NCBI RefSeq assembly: GCF_014650815.1
Contig: NZ_BMVR01000001.1
Span: forward strand, 248,001-312,000
Source of the DNA: Streptomyces flavofungini
GTDB taxonomy: Bacteria; Actinomycetota; Actinomycetes; Streptomycetales; Streptomycetaceae
DNA: 64,000 nt
Direction of reading: 5' to 3'
Under the pieces are notes generated by a model. That model did not search any database. It saw only the letters and a program-made list of their open reading frames with translations, and was not told the origin of the DNA. Below are positions 33,969 to 42,828 of the stretch, piece after piece. The position numbers and the translations under genes are program-made. How positions within the stretch are numbered: the first letter of the stretch is position 1; the number at the start of each line of letters is the position of its first letter.

Positions 33969-34922
33969 TCAGCCCAGGAGGTCCACGGCGCCGCCGAGGC
34001 CGCGCCGCTCCGCCTCCTGGTGGGCGAGCCGGGCCAGGGCGAGGTCCTGCCAGGGAAGACCGACGGGCGCGTACACCGTGCGGGTGGTCGCGGGGGCGCC
34101 CGCGCGGCCGGGGTGCTCGCCGCGCAGGACCTCGCCGAGGGTGGCGTCGGCCGCGGCGGCGGGCAGCCCCGCGGCGGCCAACGCGCCCATGGATGCGGCC
34201 AGTTCGCGGTCGTCGACGACGAGGAGGGCGTTCTCCAGGAGGTCGGCGGCCAGCTCCTGCTTGCCGGGTTCGTCGGCGCCGAGGGTGGTGAGGTGCTGGC
34301 CGGGGCGGGTGTCGGCGAGGCCGAGGAGGGGGGTGCGGGACCAGGTGGCGAGGAGGACCACGTCGGCCTGGGCGGCGACGTCGGCGGCGGCCCCGGACAC
34401 CCGGCCGTCGTGGCGGGCGGCGAAGTCGGCGGCGCGGTCCGCGTCCGTGTCGTACACAGCAAGGGCACTGAAGCGGCGCAGCGCCCGCAGGCCGCGCACC
34501 ATCAGTTCCGCCTGCGCGCCCGCGCCGACCACCCCGAGCACGGCGGTGCCCGCGGGGTCGGGGGCGGCGAGGGCGTGCGTACCGAGGGCGGCGGCCAACC
34601 CGGTGCGCCAGGCGGTGACCGTGGCCGAGTCGAGCAGCGCCAGCAACTCGCCGTCCACGCCGCTGTACAGGCAGATCACCCCGCGCAACGCGGGCCGCGC
34701 GGCCGGGAACTTGGCGTTGACCTTCACGGTGTACGCCTCCACACCGGGCAGCAGGCCGGGGACGAGCGCCGTCGCCGTACCGGGAAACGGCAGGTCCGTA
34801 CGCACCCGCTGCCCGGCGATCGACACCTCGTCCGCCGTGCGGAACCCCTCCGCGAGCACGTCGAGACACGCGGCGGGGTCGAGGAGGGCGAGGAGATCGC
34901 TGTGGGTCAGCAGACGCGTCAT
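33969..34922 (-). CDS. Ornithine cyclodeaminase / mu-crystallin family protein
   Basis: A 317-residue NAD(P)-dependent enzyme. The dimer domain has VKVNAKFPAARPALRGVICLY and LLDSATVTAWRTGLAAAL. The Rossmann part has LGVVGAGAQAELMVRGL, TWSRTPLLG and HLTTLGADEPGKQEL (conserved GADxPGKxEL). Members deaminate ornithine to proline, reduce imines, or make 2,3-diaminopropionate. With no biosynthetic partner nearby, the substrate stays open. ATG 34922 (MTRLLTHSDLLALL) is the family's usual start. Confidence 0.9.
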   Translation of the reverse strand: MTRLLTHSDLLALLDPAACLDVLAEGFRTADEVSIAGQRVRTDLPFPGTATALVPGLLPGVEAYTVKVNAKFPAARPALRGVICLYSGVDGELLALLDSATVTAWRTGLAAALGTHALAAPDPAGTAVLGVVGAGAQAELMVRGLRALRRFSALAVYDTDADRAADFAARHDGRVSGAAADVAAQADVVLLATWSRTPLLGLADTRPGQHLTTLGADEPGKQELAADLLENALLVVDDRELAASMGALAAAGLPAAAADATLGEVLRGEHPGRAGAPATTRTVYAPVGLPWQDLALARLAHQEAERRGLGGAVDLLG

Positions 34923-35152
34923 GCCCCGATCGTGCCACCCGCCCACCCACACCCCTGGACCACGCCAACACCACCCCACCCCAACCACCCACAGCACCCC
35001 TCTCAACCACCGCGGGCACCGCCCACCCCACCTACCTCGCGGTCCGCTCGGACGACGACAACCCGGAGGTACGCATCCTCCGGGCCCTCGCAGTGGCGCC
35101 GGCGCGGGAGTCGAGGCCGACGATCCGCTGAGCCACCCGCCGCTCGGGCCGG

Positions 35153-35779
35153 TCAGCGAGTGGCGCTCGCCCCGCACCCGCCCTGACCCGGACAGGAACT
35201 GTCCTGATCGAGCACCTTCCCCACGTACTCCCCCAACCGCCCCCGGATCTCCTCCCCCGACATCCCCTCCACCGCCACCAGATGCTCGACGAGGTCCGCC
35301 CGCACCGCAGCGAGCAGCGCGTGCGCCGCGAAGGCGGGGTCGGGCACCGCCTCCACCTCCGCGAGGGCGTCGCGTACGACGCCGTGCCACCACCCGTAGT
35401 GCTCCGCCGCGTAAGGGCTGCCTGAACCCGCGTCCTCCAGGGCGACCGACAGATGGCGGTTGTCCAGCTTGAAGCCGAGAAGGGCATCGAGGAGGGCGGG
35501 CACCCGGTCGCGGGCGGGGGCAGTGGGGCCGAGCGGCGGCGGTCCGGACTCGACGGCGGCGCGCACCGCCTCGCTGCGGGCCGCGAACACCGCGCGGATC
35601 AGGCCGGTGCGGTCGCCGAAGCGGCGGAACAGGGTGCCCTTGCCGACGCCCGCCGCGGCCGCGACCTGCTCCATGGACACACCGCGCGGGCTGTCGCTGC
35701 GCGCGAACAACTCGTCGGCGGCGGCGAGTACGGCCTCGCGGTTGCGCGCCGCGTCGGCGCGCGCCTTGCGCTCGGTCAT
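35153..35779 (-). CDS. TetR-family transcriptional regulator
   Basis: A 208-residue repressor. Helix-turn-helix: REAVLAAADELFARSDSPRGVSMEQVAAAAGVGKGTLFRRFGDRTGLIRAVF. The C-terminal ligand domain has HLSVALEDAG and WWHGVVRDAL. ATG 35779 faces the divergent SnoaL-like/NmrA-like pair, and two near-identical 15-bp dyads lie between the starts, so it probably represses both its own gene and that pair. The CPGQGGCG tail contains two Cys of unknown use. Confidence 0.92.
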   Translation of the reverse strand: MTERKARADAARNREAVLAAADELFARSDSPRGVSMEQVAAAAGVGKGTLFRRFGDRTGLIRAVFAARSEAVRAAVESGPPPLGPTAPARDRVPALLDALLGFKLDNRHLSVALEDAGSGSPYAAEHYGWWHGVVRDALAEVEAVPDPAFAAHALLAAVRADLVEHLVAVEGMSGEEIRGRLGEYVGKVLDQDSSCPGQGGCGASATR

Positions 35780-35849
35780 GGGGACACCGTCATCTCAGGC
35801 ATGGGCACACCGCCCTCTCGTACGGGGCCTTCGGGAGCCCTTTACAAAG

Positions 35850-35864
35850 CGGACCAGCGGTCCG
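35850..35864. promoter_or_regulatory. TetR-type operator 1
   Basis: CGGACC-AGC-GGTCCG is a perfect 6-bp inverted repeat. It continues as TATCGT, which matches the flank of operator 2 (AATCGT). Confidence 0.7.
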
Positions 35865-35882
35865 TATCGTCGAACCGTCAAC

Positions 35883-35897
35883 CGGACCGGCAGTCCG
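35883..35897. promoter_or_regulatory. TetR-type operator 2
   Basis: CGGACCGGCAGTCCG is a 15-bp dyad like operator 1, with centres 33 bp apart (three turns). It is 24 bp before the SnoaL-like start codon. Confidence 0.7.
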
Positions 35898-35921
35898 AAT
35901 CGTAAAGGACGGCACCCCACC

Positions 35922-36335
35922 ATGCCCACCACCCCTTCCGACCTGTTCCGCGAAGGCATCCGGCTCCTCCTCGCCGACGACGTCACGAGCTGGGCCGACC
36001 TGTTCGCCGAGGACGGCGTCGCCGAGTTCCCCTTCGCCCCGGCGGGCTACCCGCGCCGCGTCGAGGGCCGCACCGCGATCAGCGCCTACCTGCGCGGCCT
36101 CGGCGAGAACATCGCGTACCAGGACTTCCCGCACCTGGTGATCCACGAGACGGCCGCCCCGGAGACGATCGTGGTCGAGATGCGCGCGACGGGCCGCGCC
36201 ACCGCGACAAACGCGCCCTTCGACATGACGTACATCGCCGTGATCACCGCCGAGGACGGCCGCTTCACGCACTACCGCGACTACTGGAACCCGTTGGACA
36301 TCCCCGGTGCCCTCCAGGAGGCAGTCGGTGCCTGA
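35922..36335 (+). CDS. SnoaL-like / NTF2-fold protein
   Basis: A 137-residue cone-shaped fold protein. LFREGIRLLLADDVTSWADLFAEDGVAEFPFAPAGYPRRVEGRTAI and FDMTYIAVITAEDGRFTHYRDYWNPL are typical of the SnoaL-like group, which includes cyclases, isomerases and detoxifying hydrolases as well as ligand-binding members. No catalytic set can be named. It starts at ATG 35922 behind the TetR dyads and overlaps the NmrA-like gene by 8 bp, so the two act together, perhaps on a small aromatic or oxidised compound. Confidence 0.88.
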   Translation: MPTTPSDLFREGIRLLLADDVTSWADLFAEDGVAEFPFAPAGYPRRVEGRTAISAYLRGLGENIAYQDFPHLVIHETAAPETIVVEMRATGRATATNAPFDMTYIAVITAEDGRFTHYRDYWNPLDIPGALQEAVGA

Positions 36336-37206
36336 GCGACACACCATCCTGGTCACCGGCGCCGGCGGCACCACCGGCAGCCGCGTCACCGCCCGCCTCG
36401 TCGCCCTCGGCCACACCGTGCGCGCCGCGAGCCGCTCGGCCCGCACCCCGCACCCGGGGGCCCGCGCGGTCCGCTTCGACTGGTACGACGAGGCGACGCA
36501 CGCGCCCGCCCTGCACGGGGCCGACCGCGTCTACCTGGTGGCGCCGGTCGGCGACCCCGACCCGGCCGCCGTCATGCTGCCGTTCCTGCGCCGGGCCCGC
36601 GCGGCGGGCGTGCGCCGGGTGGCCCTGCTGAGTTCGTCGGCCATCGAGGCGGGCGGCCCCGCCCTCGGGCAGGTCCATCAACTCCTCGCCGAGGAAGGTC
36701 TTTTCGAGGAGTGGGCCGTCCTGCGCCCGTCCTGGTTCATGCAGAACTTCACCGCCGGCCACCTGCACGCCGAGAGCGTCCGCACCGACGGCGTCCTGAC
36801 GACCGCCACCGGCACCGGCCGGGTGCCCTTCGTCGACGCCGACGACATCGCGGCGGTGGCCGTGCACGCCCTCACCGCCCTCCCCGCCCCCGAGCACGAC
36901 CTGGTGATCACCGGCCCGGAGGCGCTGACGTACGACGAGGTGGCGGCGATCCTCACCCGCGCCACCGGGCGGACCGTCACCCATCACCCCGTGTCGGCCG
37001 ACCGGCTCGCCGCCCGGCTCACGGAACTCGGCATCCCCGCCGGGTTCGCCCGCATCCTCGCCGCGCTCGACGACAGCATCCGCGGCGGCGCCGAGGACCG
37101 CGTCACGGACACCGTGGCGCGCCTCACCAACCGGGCGCCGCGCGCCTTCGCGGACTACTGCCGGGACGTCTGGTCGCGCTCGACCGTCACCGACCCGTCG
37201 CGGTGA
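36328..37206 (+). CDS. NmrA-like NAD(P)-binding protein
   Basis: A 292-residue atypical short-chain reductase. The Rossmann motif is ILVTGAGGTTGSRVTARLVALGHTVRAASRS. LRPSWFMQNF, FVDADDIAAVAVHAL and ITGPEALTYDEVAAIL are the standard NmrA/YtfG blocks. Members are NAD(P)H:quinone reductases or redox sensors. GTG 36328 follows AGGAGG and overlaps the upstream stop. Its 3' end overlaps that of the beta-galactosidase gene by 52 bp. Confidence 0.92.
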   Translation: MPERHTILVTGAGGTTGSRVTARLVALGHTVRAASRSARTPHPGARAVRFDWYDEATHAPALHGADRVYLVAPVGDPDPAAVMLPFLRRARAAGVRRVALLSSSAIEAGGPALGQVHQLLAEEGLFEEWAVLRPSWFMQNFTAGHLHAESVRTDGVLTTATGTGRVPFVDADDIAAVAVHALTALPAPEHDLVITGPEALTYDEVAAILTRATGRTVTHHPVSADRLAARLTELGIPAGFARILAALDDSIRGGAEDRVTDTVARLTNRAPRAFADYCRDVWSRSTVTDPSR

Positions 37207-39092
37207 TCGAGGCGCAGCCGGACCCGCTCCCCCGCCGCCGTCACCCGCGTCCGCACCTGCACCCCCTCCGGCAGGCCCGCCACCACGGGCGACACCCCGG
37301 CTTCCGCCCGCACCCGGTCGAGCAGTTCGCGCATCGTCTCGGGGTCGGGGCTGAGGCCCAGGTACCAGGCGGTGCCCCGGCCGTAGGGGTGGCGGGTCAC
37401 GGCGGGGCCGCCGTCGTCGCGCGCGAGGATACGCTCGGCGCCCTCCAGGCGGATCTCCTCCGCCCAGGTGCCGTCCGGACGGGGGTCGAACTCCTCGACG
37501 GTCAGGCCGAGGACCTCGCGGAGCGGTCCCGGATAGCCGCCCAGGTGCACGCGGTCGTGTTCGTCGGTGATGCCGGAGAAGTACGACACGACGAGCGTGC
37601 CGCCGTCGCGCACGTAGTCGGTGAGGCGCGCGGCCGTGTCGAGCGACATCGCGTACAGATGCGGCACGAGCAGCAGCCGGTACGCCGTCAGGTCCCCGTC
37701 GACCGGCACCACGTCGCACGCCACCGACGCGTCGTACAGCGCCTTGTGGTGGGCGAGCGCCCCGTCCAGGTAGTCGATGCGGGCCGGGTGCGCGTCCGTC
37801 TCCAGGGCCCACCAGTTGGGCCAGTCGAGGAGGAGGGCCGCGTCCGCCCGGTCGGGCCGTGACCTCAACAGGTCGGGGTGCGCGGCGAGTTCGGCGCCGA
37901 GCTCCGTCACCTCGCGGAACGTGCGCGTCTCGCGGCCCGCGTGCGGCACCATCGCCGAGTGGAACTTCTCGGCGCCGCCGCGCGACTGGCGCCACTGGAA
38001 GAACAGCACCGCGTCCGCGCCGTGCGCCACCGCCTGCCAGCTGTCCTGGCGCATCCGTCCGGGCGGCTTGCGGCCGTTGTGGGCCCGCCAGTTGACGGCC
38101 GAGGGGGCCTGTTCGAGGAGCAGCCAGGGCTGTCCGGCCCTGAGGCCGCGCATCACGTCGTAGGAGAAGGCGGTGCGCTGGGCGGCGTCCGGGTCGTGCG
38201 GGTCGGGATAGGAGTCGTACGAGACGACGTCCAGGTGCGGTGCCCAGCGGAACAGGTCGAGGGTCTTGGCGACCGGGACGAAGTTCGTGGTCACGGGGGT
38301 GTGCGGGGTGACGCGGGCGAGGACGTCCTTCTCCGCCAGGTAGCAGGCGAGGAGTTCGTCGGAGGAGAACCGCCAGAAGTCCGCGCGCTGCGCCGGGTTG
38401 CGGAAGGAGGGGGCCGCGCGCGGGGTGTGGATCTCCTCCCAGGCGCTGTAGCGCTGCGACCAGAACGTCGTCGACCAGGCGTCGTTCAGGGCGTCGAGGG
38501 TCCCGTACCGCCCGCGCAGCCAGTCGCGGAACGCCGCCGTGGACACCTCGCAGTGGCAGTGGCGTGAGATGTGGCAGCCGTACTCGTTGCCGATGTGCCA
38601 CAGGGCGAGCGCCGGATGGTCCGCGTACCGGGTGGCGAGGCGTTCCGTCAGGCGCACCGCGTGGCTGCGGAAGACCGGGCTGGAGGGGCACCAGTGCTGG
38701 CGGGAGCCGGGGTGCAGGCGGGTGCCGTCCGCCATGACGGGGAGCGTCCCGGGGTGCAGGCGGGCCAGCCACGGGGGCGGGGACGCCGTCATCGTGGCCA
38801 GGCAGACGGCGACGCCCGCGTCGGCGAGGCGGTCCAGGTGCGCGTCCAGCCAGGTGAAGTCGTAGGCGCCGGGGGTCGGTTCGGTGGTGGCCCAGCCGAA
38901 GATGCCGAGCGTCACCAGGTTCACGCCCGCCGCGCGCATCAGCTCCCTGTCCTCGGCGTGCACGTCGGGGCCCCACTGCTCGGGGTTGTAGTCGCCGCCG
39001 TACGCGAGGGAGGGCAGCTTGCCGTAGAAGCGGTCCAGGCCGCCGGTGTCCGCCGGGTCCCCGTTGCCGCCGCCGGTCGTGTCCGGGCTCAT
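37155..39092 (-). CDS. Beta-galactosidase, GH42
   Basis: A 645-residue intracellular glycosidase (no signal peptide) that releases terminal beta-galactose. The barrel begins LAYGGDYNPEQWGPDVHAEDRELMRAAGVNLVTLGIFGW. The acid/base Glu is in IGNEYGCH (about 168) and the nucleophile Glu in LLLEQAPSAVNW (about 324). The zinc cysteines lie in the CHISRHCHCE stretch and HWCPSS. The trimerisation and C-terminal beta domains are present. ATG 39092 overlaps the regulator stop (ATGA), so it is co-transcribed with the GntR gene and shares its operator. Confidence 0.94.
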   Translation of the reverse strand: MSPDTTGGGNGDPADTGGLDRFYGKLPSLAYGGDYNPEQWGPDVHAEDRELMRAAGVNLVTLGIFGWATTEPTPGAYDFTWLDAHLDRLADAGVAVCLATMTASPPPWLARLHPGTLPVMADGTRLHPGSRQHWCPSSPVFRSHAVRLTERLATRYADHPALALWHIGNEYGCHISRHCHCEVSTAAFRDWLRGRYGTLDALNDAWSTTFWSQRYSAWEEIHTPRAAPSFRNPAQRADFWRFSSDELLACYLAEKDVLARVTPHTPVTTNFVPVAKTLDLFRWAPHLDVVSYDSYPDPHDPDAAQRTAFSYDVMRGLRAGQPWLLLEQAPSAVNWRAHNGRKPPGRMRQDSWQAVAHGADAVLFFQWRQSRGGAEKFHSAMVPHAGRETRTFREVTELGAELAAHPDLLRSRPDRADAALLLDWPNWWALETDAHPARIDYLDGALAHHKALYDASVACDVVPVDGDLTAYRLLLVPHLYAMSLDTAARLTDYVRDGGTLVVSYFSGITDEHDRVHLGGYPGPLREVLGLTVEEFDPRPDGTWAEEIRLEGAERILARDDGGPAVTRHPYGRGTAWYLGLSPDPETMRELLDRVRAEAGVSPVVAGLPEGVQVRTRVTAAGERVRLRLDHRDGSVTVERDQTSRQ

Positions 39093-39841
39093 CCCACGCC
39101 TCTCGATTCCTGCCCCGCCCGCGCCTCGATGCCGCGGAAGTGGTCCGCCATCGCCCGCTGTGCCGCGCCCACGTCGCCCGCGCGCAGCGCCGCCACTATG
39201 TCGCGGTGCCTGCGTACGGTGACGTCGGGCGCCGGATCCCGCGACCAGCCGCGGACGCCCGCGACCCGGTGGAAGACGTTCCAGAACGCGCCGAGCAGCT
39301 GCGGCACGAGCGCGTTGCCGAGCGGCCGGTACAGCGCCTCGTGGAACTCGCGGTCCAGGTCGGGGAAGGCCTCCCCGGCCGCCGCCGACACCTCCATGCG
39401 CCGCACCAGATCCTCCAGGCCGGTCAGCTCGGCATCGGTGAGCACCGCCGCGACCGCACGCACGAGACCCTCCTCCAGGACCGCGCGGACCTGCAGGATC
39501 TCGGCGAGGGCGTGCGTGTCGTCGGCGAGCTGGACCAGGGTGCGGAAGGTCAGGCCGTCGGCGAGAGGGGTCAGCGAGGCCTGGCCGACGTAGGTGCCGT
39601 AGCCGTGCCGGATCTCCACGATGTCGAGGGCCTGCAGCGCCTTCAACGCCTCGCGTACGGAGTTCCGGCTGACGCCCAGCTCCGCCATCAGCTCGGCCTC
39701 GGTCGGCAGCAGGGCGCCGGGGCGCAGCCGCCGGTCCAGGATCAGCTGTGTCACCTCGCGCTGGACCTGGCCGCTCACACGCCGTTCACCGGGGCGCCGC
39801 CGCGCGGACCCGGGTCGTTCACGGATGGGCTCCTGAGGCAT
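39089..39841 (-). CDS. FadR-type GntR transcriptional regulator
   Basis: A 250-residue regulator. The winged helix is VSGQVQREVTQLILDRRLRPGALLPTEAELMAELGVSRNSVREALKAL with EIRHGYGTYVG. The C-terminal FCD domain has the metal-binding pattern (DREFHEAL, then HRDIVAALRAGD and DHF). NanR, the sialic-acid regulator of enterobacteria, has this architecture. ATG 39841 (MPQEPIRERP) is preferred because a longer start at 39868 would overlap the putative operator. It heads an operon with GH42 and diverges from the dipeptide-type importer. Confidence 0.9.
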   Translation of the reverse strand: MPQEPIRERPGSARRRPGERRVSGQVQREVTQLILDRRLRPGALLPTEAELMAELGVSRNSVREALKALQALDIVEIRHGYGTYVGQASLTPLADGLTFRTLVQLADDTHALAEILQVRAVLEEGLVRAVAAVLTDAELTGLEDLVRRMEVSAAAGEAFPDLDREFHEALYRPLGNALVPQLLGAFWNVFHRVAGVRGWSRDPAPDVTVRRHRDIVAALRAGDVGAAQRAMADHFRGIEARAGQESRGVG

Positions 39842-39863
39842 GCGCCACATCGTAGGCACGGAT

Positions 39864-39879
39864 GACATCCCACGTCCCA
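39864..39879. promoter_or_regulatory. GntR regulon motif, site A
   Basis: On the minus strand TGGGACGTGGGATGTC, 23 bp upstream of the GntR start. It matches TRGGACGTRGGAYSTC, shared with 40036-40051 and 48412-48427. Confidence 0.6.
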
Positions 39880-40035
39880 CCTCCGGACGAGACTTCCGCC
39901 CGCAAAGCCGCCGATCGGGTGCGGAGCCGGGCTGAGGCGCACTCAATTCCGATCCGGGAACAGCGGGTTCTGATCCGTGCGCGTTCTCTTGACCGGCACT
40001 CGCGGCCCTCTTATGGTCGCCACGCCAGCATGACG

Positions 40036-40051
40036 TAGGACGTGGGATCTC
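40036..40051. promoter_or_regulatory. GntR regulon motif, site B
   Basis: TAGGACGTGGGATCTC, 74 bp upstream of the importer's first start codon. It overlaps a second dyad, GTGGGA-TC-TCCCAC (40042-40055). Confidence 0.6.
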
Positions 40052-40125
40052 CCACCGGAAGCACCGCACCCTCCTCTCACCCGGCCCTTGGGGAGCAGGC
40101 CTCCCCACTCCTTCATGGAGGCACT

Positions 40126-41763
40126 GTGAGCCACCTGATCCCCGTGACGCGCGACGGCGGGCACGGCCCGGACCGCCGGTCCTTCCTCAAGTACACCGGC
40201 GCCCTGGGCGCGGCGGCGGGTCTCACCAGCACGCTCGCGGCCTGCTCGGGACCGGACTCGACGAACGACACCGGTGGCGGCGGCAAGGACGGCGGCACCC
40301 TGACGGCCGTCATCGGCTATGGCAACGACGGCAGTTGGGACCCCACGCAGACGGCGTCGGCGTTCGCGATGGCCGGCAACGAGCACATCTACGAGGCGCT
40401 GCTCGGCACCGACCCGATCAGCCGCGAGCCCTACGCCCAGCTCGCCACGGCGGTGCCCGCCGACCTGAAGGCGACGACGTGGAAGTTCGAGCTGCGGGCG
40501 GGCGCCACGTGGCACGACGGCAAGCCCGTCACCGCCGACGACGTGGTGTTCGTGTTCGACCGGATCCTCGACCCGAAGACGCAGACCCTCGCCAAGGGCT
40601 TCTTCGCGAGCTGGCTGAAGGAGGTCCGGAAGGTCGACGCGCGGAACGTCGAACTGGTCCTCAAGTTCCCCTTCCCGGACGGCGCGGCCCGCCTCACGCT
40701 CGCGAAGATCATGCCGAAGCACGTCTACTCCAAGCCGGGCGCGTGGGACGACGCGACCAAGGGCAAGGCGATCGGCTCGGGCCCGTACAAGCAGACCGCC
40801 CACAACCCGAAGTCGAACACGACCTTCGAGGCGTTCGCCGACTACAACGGCCCGCGCAAGGCCGCCTTCAAGAAGATGAACTGGCTGACGATCGTCGACG
40901 CGGCGCCGCGCGTCGCGAAGATCTCCGGCGCCAGCGCGGACGCCGAGATCTCCGACAACATCCCGTACGCCAACATCGAGCAGCTCAAGAAGGGCGGCAT
41001 GACGGTCGAGGGCGGCGCCGGGATGAACAACCTCTTCCTGATGTTCAACACCGCCCACAAGCCGTTCGACGACGTCCGGGTGCGCCAGGCGCTGCACTAC
41101 GCCATCGACCGCGAGAAGATGATCGAGGTCGCCCTGAAGGGGCACGGCAAGGCCGCCTCGTCCTTCCTCAACGAGGGCAACCCCAGCTACCGCCCGGCGA
41201 AGACCGTCTACGGCTACGACCCGAAGAAGGCCAAGGCGCTCCTGAAGGCGGCCGGGGTCGACGGCCTGAAGATCAACATCATGGCGGTCAACGTCAGCTG
41301 GATCGTCGACTGCCTGCCGACCATCAAGGCGTCCTGGGACGCGATCGGCGTCGAGACCACGCTCGACCCGCAGGAGACCACGGCCGTCTTCACCAAGATG
41401 GACCAGAAGAAGGACTACCAGGTCGTCGCCGCCGCCTCGAACCCCAACCAGTTCGGCATCGAGGCCGACCTGATCATGCATTACAACTACGGGCCCGACA
41501 ACCTGTGGATGGGTTACGCCCGCTGGGCGAAGAACGCCCGCGCCAAGGAGTTGTTCCGGCTCATGGACCAGGCGACACGCGAGTCGGACACCTCCAAGAA
41601 GAAGACGATGGTGCAGGACTACATCGACATCGTCGCCGAGGAGGCCGTGCTGTACCCCGTCGTGCACAACGAGCTGATGACGGCGTGGGACCCCGAGCAG
41701 CTCACCGGTGTCCGCGCCCAGCCCTACCCCGGGATCAACCTCCTCCAGGCCAAGTGGGCCTGA
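40126..41763 (+). CDS. Dipeptide-type ABC transporter, substrate-binding lipoprotein
   Basis: A 545-residue family 5 binding protein. The signal has a twin-arginine motif (DRRSFLKYTGALGAAAGL) and an LAAC lipobox, so it is probably Tat-exported and lipid-anchored. Typical family blocks are TWKFELRAGATWHDGKPVTADDVVFVFDRI and VRQALHYAIDREKMIEVALKGHGK. GTG 40126 follows GGAGG. Family 5 proteins bind peptides, nickel, sugars or sialic acid (SatA of Haemophilus ducreyi belongs here). The context with an aldolase and sialidase favours a sugar acid over peptides, but the sequence does not prove it. Confidence 0.92.
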   Translation: MSHLIPVTRDGGHGPDRRSFLKYTGALGAAAGLTSTLAACSGPDSTNDTGGGGKDGGTLTAVIGYGNDGSWDPTQTASAFAMAGNEHIYEALLGTDPISREPYAQLATAVPADLKATTWKFELRAGATWHDGKPVTADDVVFVFDRILDPKTQTLAKGFFASWLKEVRKVDARNVELVLKFPFPDGAARLTLAKIMPKHVYSKPGAWDDATKGKAIGSGPYKQTAHNPKSNTTFEAFADYNGPRKAAFKKMNWLTIVDAAPRVAKISGASADAEISDNIPYANIEQLKKGGMTVEGGAGMNNLFLMFNTAHKPFDDVRVRQALHYAIDREKMIEVALKGHGKAASSFLNEGNPSYRPAKTVYGYDPKKAKALLKAAGVDGLKINIMAVNVSWIVDCLPTIKASWDAIGVETTLDPQETTAVFTKMDQKKDYQVVAAASNPNQFGIEADLIMHYNYGPDNLWMGYARWAKNARAKELFRLMDQATRESDTSKKKTMVQDYIDIVAEEAVLYPVVHNELMTAWDPEQLTGVRAQPYPGINLLQAKWA

Positions 41764-41868
41764 GCCGCCCCCGGGGCCCGTCCGCCGTGAGGGGCCCGTA
41801 CGCCCGAGAGGAGGCCGTGCGCCCGTGAGGAGCCCGTACGCCGTGAGCGACCAGAGGAGCAGTGCGCA

Positions 41869-42828
41869 GTGACCGCGATCCTCCGCATCCTGGCCCGCCG
41901 TATCGCCCTGCTCGTGCCGCTGCTGCTCGGCATCGTGCTCTTCGTGTTCCTCGTGATGCGGTTCTCCGACATCGACCCGGCGTCGGCGTTCTACCAGGGC
42001 GCGAACCCCACCCAGGAGCAGCTGCACCAGTTCCGTGAGGACAACGGCCTGCTCGACCCGCTGCCGGTGCGCTACGTCCACTTCGTGGGCGACCTCGTCG
42101 GCGGCGACATGGGCATCAGCGTCCTGACCCGGTCCCCCGTCGTCGACCAGATCACCACCGCGCTGCCCCTGACGATGCAGCTCACCTTCCTCGGCCTCGG
42201 CGTCGCCGTGCTGCTCTCCCTGCCGCTCGGCGTGCTCGCCGCGATCTACCGCGACCGGCTGCCCGACCAGATCATCCGCGTCGTCTCGCTGACCGGCGTC
42301 GCCGCGCCCGGCTTCTGGCTGGCCCTGCTGATGATCCAGTACCTGGCGGTCGACCTGGGCTGGTTCCCGACCGGCGGCTACGTCAACCCGGCCGACTCCT
42401 TCACGGGCTGGCTGAAGACGATGACGCTGCCCGCCCTCGCCCTGTCGCTTCCGGTGGCCGCGCAGATGACCCGCATCGTGCGCACCGCCGTGGTGGAGGA
42501 GCTGGACAAGGACTACGTCCGCACGGCCGTCGGCAGCGGCCTGCCGCCGGTCGTGGTGGTCGGCCGCAACGTCCTGCGCAACGCCCTCATCAACCCGCTG
42601 ACCGTGCTCGGCCTGCGCGTCGGCTATCTGCTGGGCGGCGCGGTCGTCATCGAGACGATCTTCTCGCTGCCCGGCATGGGCAAGCTCATGATCGACGCGG
42701 TGAAGAACGGCGACCCGGCCGTCGTCCAGGGCGTCGTCATCACCACGGCCGTCGGCTTCGTCGTGGTCAACCTGGTGATCGACATCCTCTACTTGCTGGT
42801 GAACCCGCGATTGAGGGGAACCTCCTGA
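41869..42828 (+). CDS. ABC transporter permease (DppB-type)
   Basis: A 319-residue membrane protein with six helices. TM1 is IALLVPLLLGIVLFVFLVMRF. The large outer loop, the GDMGISVLTRSPVVDQI element and the coupling segment ELDKDYVRTAVGSGLPPVVVVGRNVLRNAL identify the DppB type. GTG 41869 follows GAGGAG. Its stop overlaps the next start by one base. About 100 bp between the binding protein and this gene hold repetitive CCGTGAGG/CGTACGCC runs but no clear signal. Confidence 0.93.
   Translation: MTAILRILARRIALLVPLLLGIVLFVFLVMRFSDIDPASAFYQGANPTQEQLHQFREDNGLLDPLPVRYVHFVGDLVGGDMGISVLTRSPVVDQITTALPLTMQLTFLGLGVAVLLSLPLGVLAAIYRDRLPDQIIRVVSLTGVAAPGFWLALLMIQYLAVDLGWFPTGGYVNPADSFTGWLKTMTLPALALSLPVAAQMTRIVRTAVVEELDKDYVRTAVGSGLPPVVVVGRNVLRNALINPLTVLGLRVGYLLGGAVVIETIFSLPGMGKLMIDAVKNGDPAVVQGVVITTAVGFVVVNLVIDILYLLVNPRLRGTS

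Noticed and set aside
34923..35152. Possible gene remnant between the cyclodeaminase-like and TetR genes
   Set aside because: A short plus-strand stretch (LAVRSDDDNPEVRILRALA) looks protein-like, but it has no start signal or full domain, so I could not support a pseudogene call.
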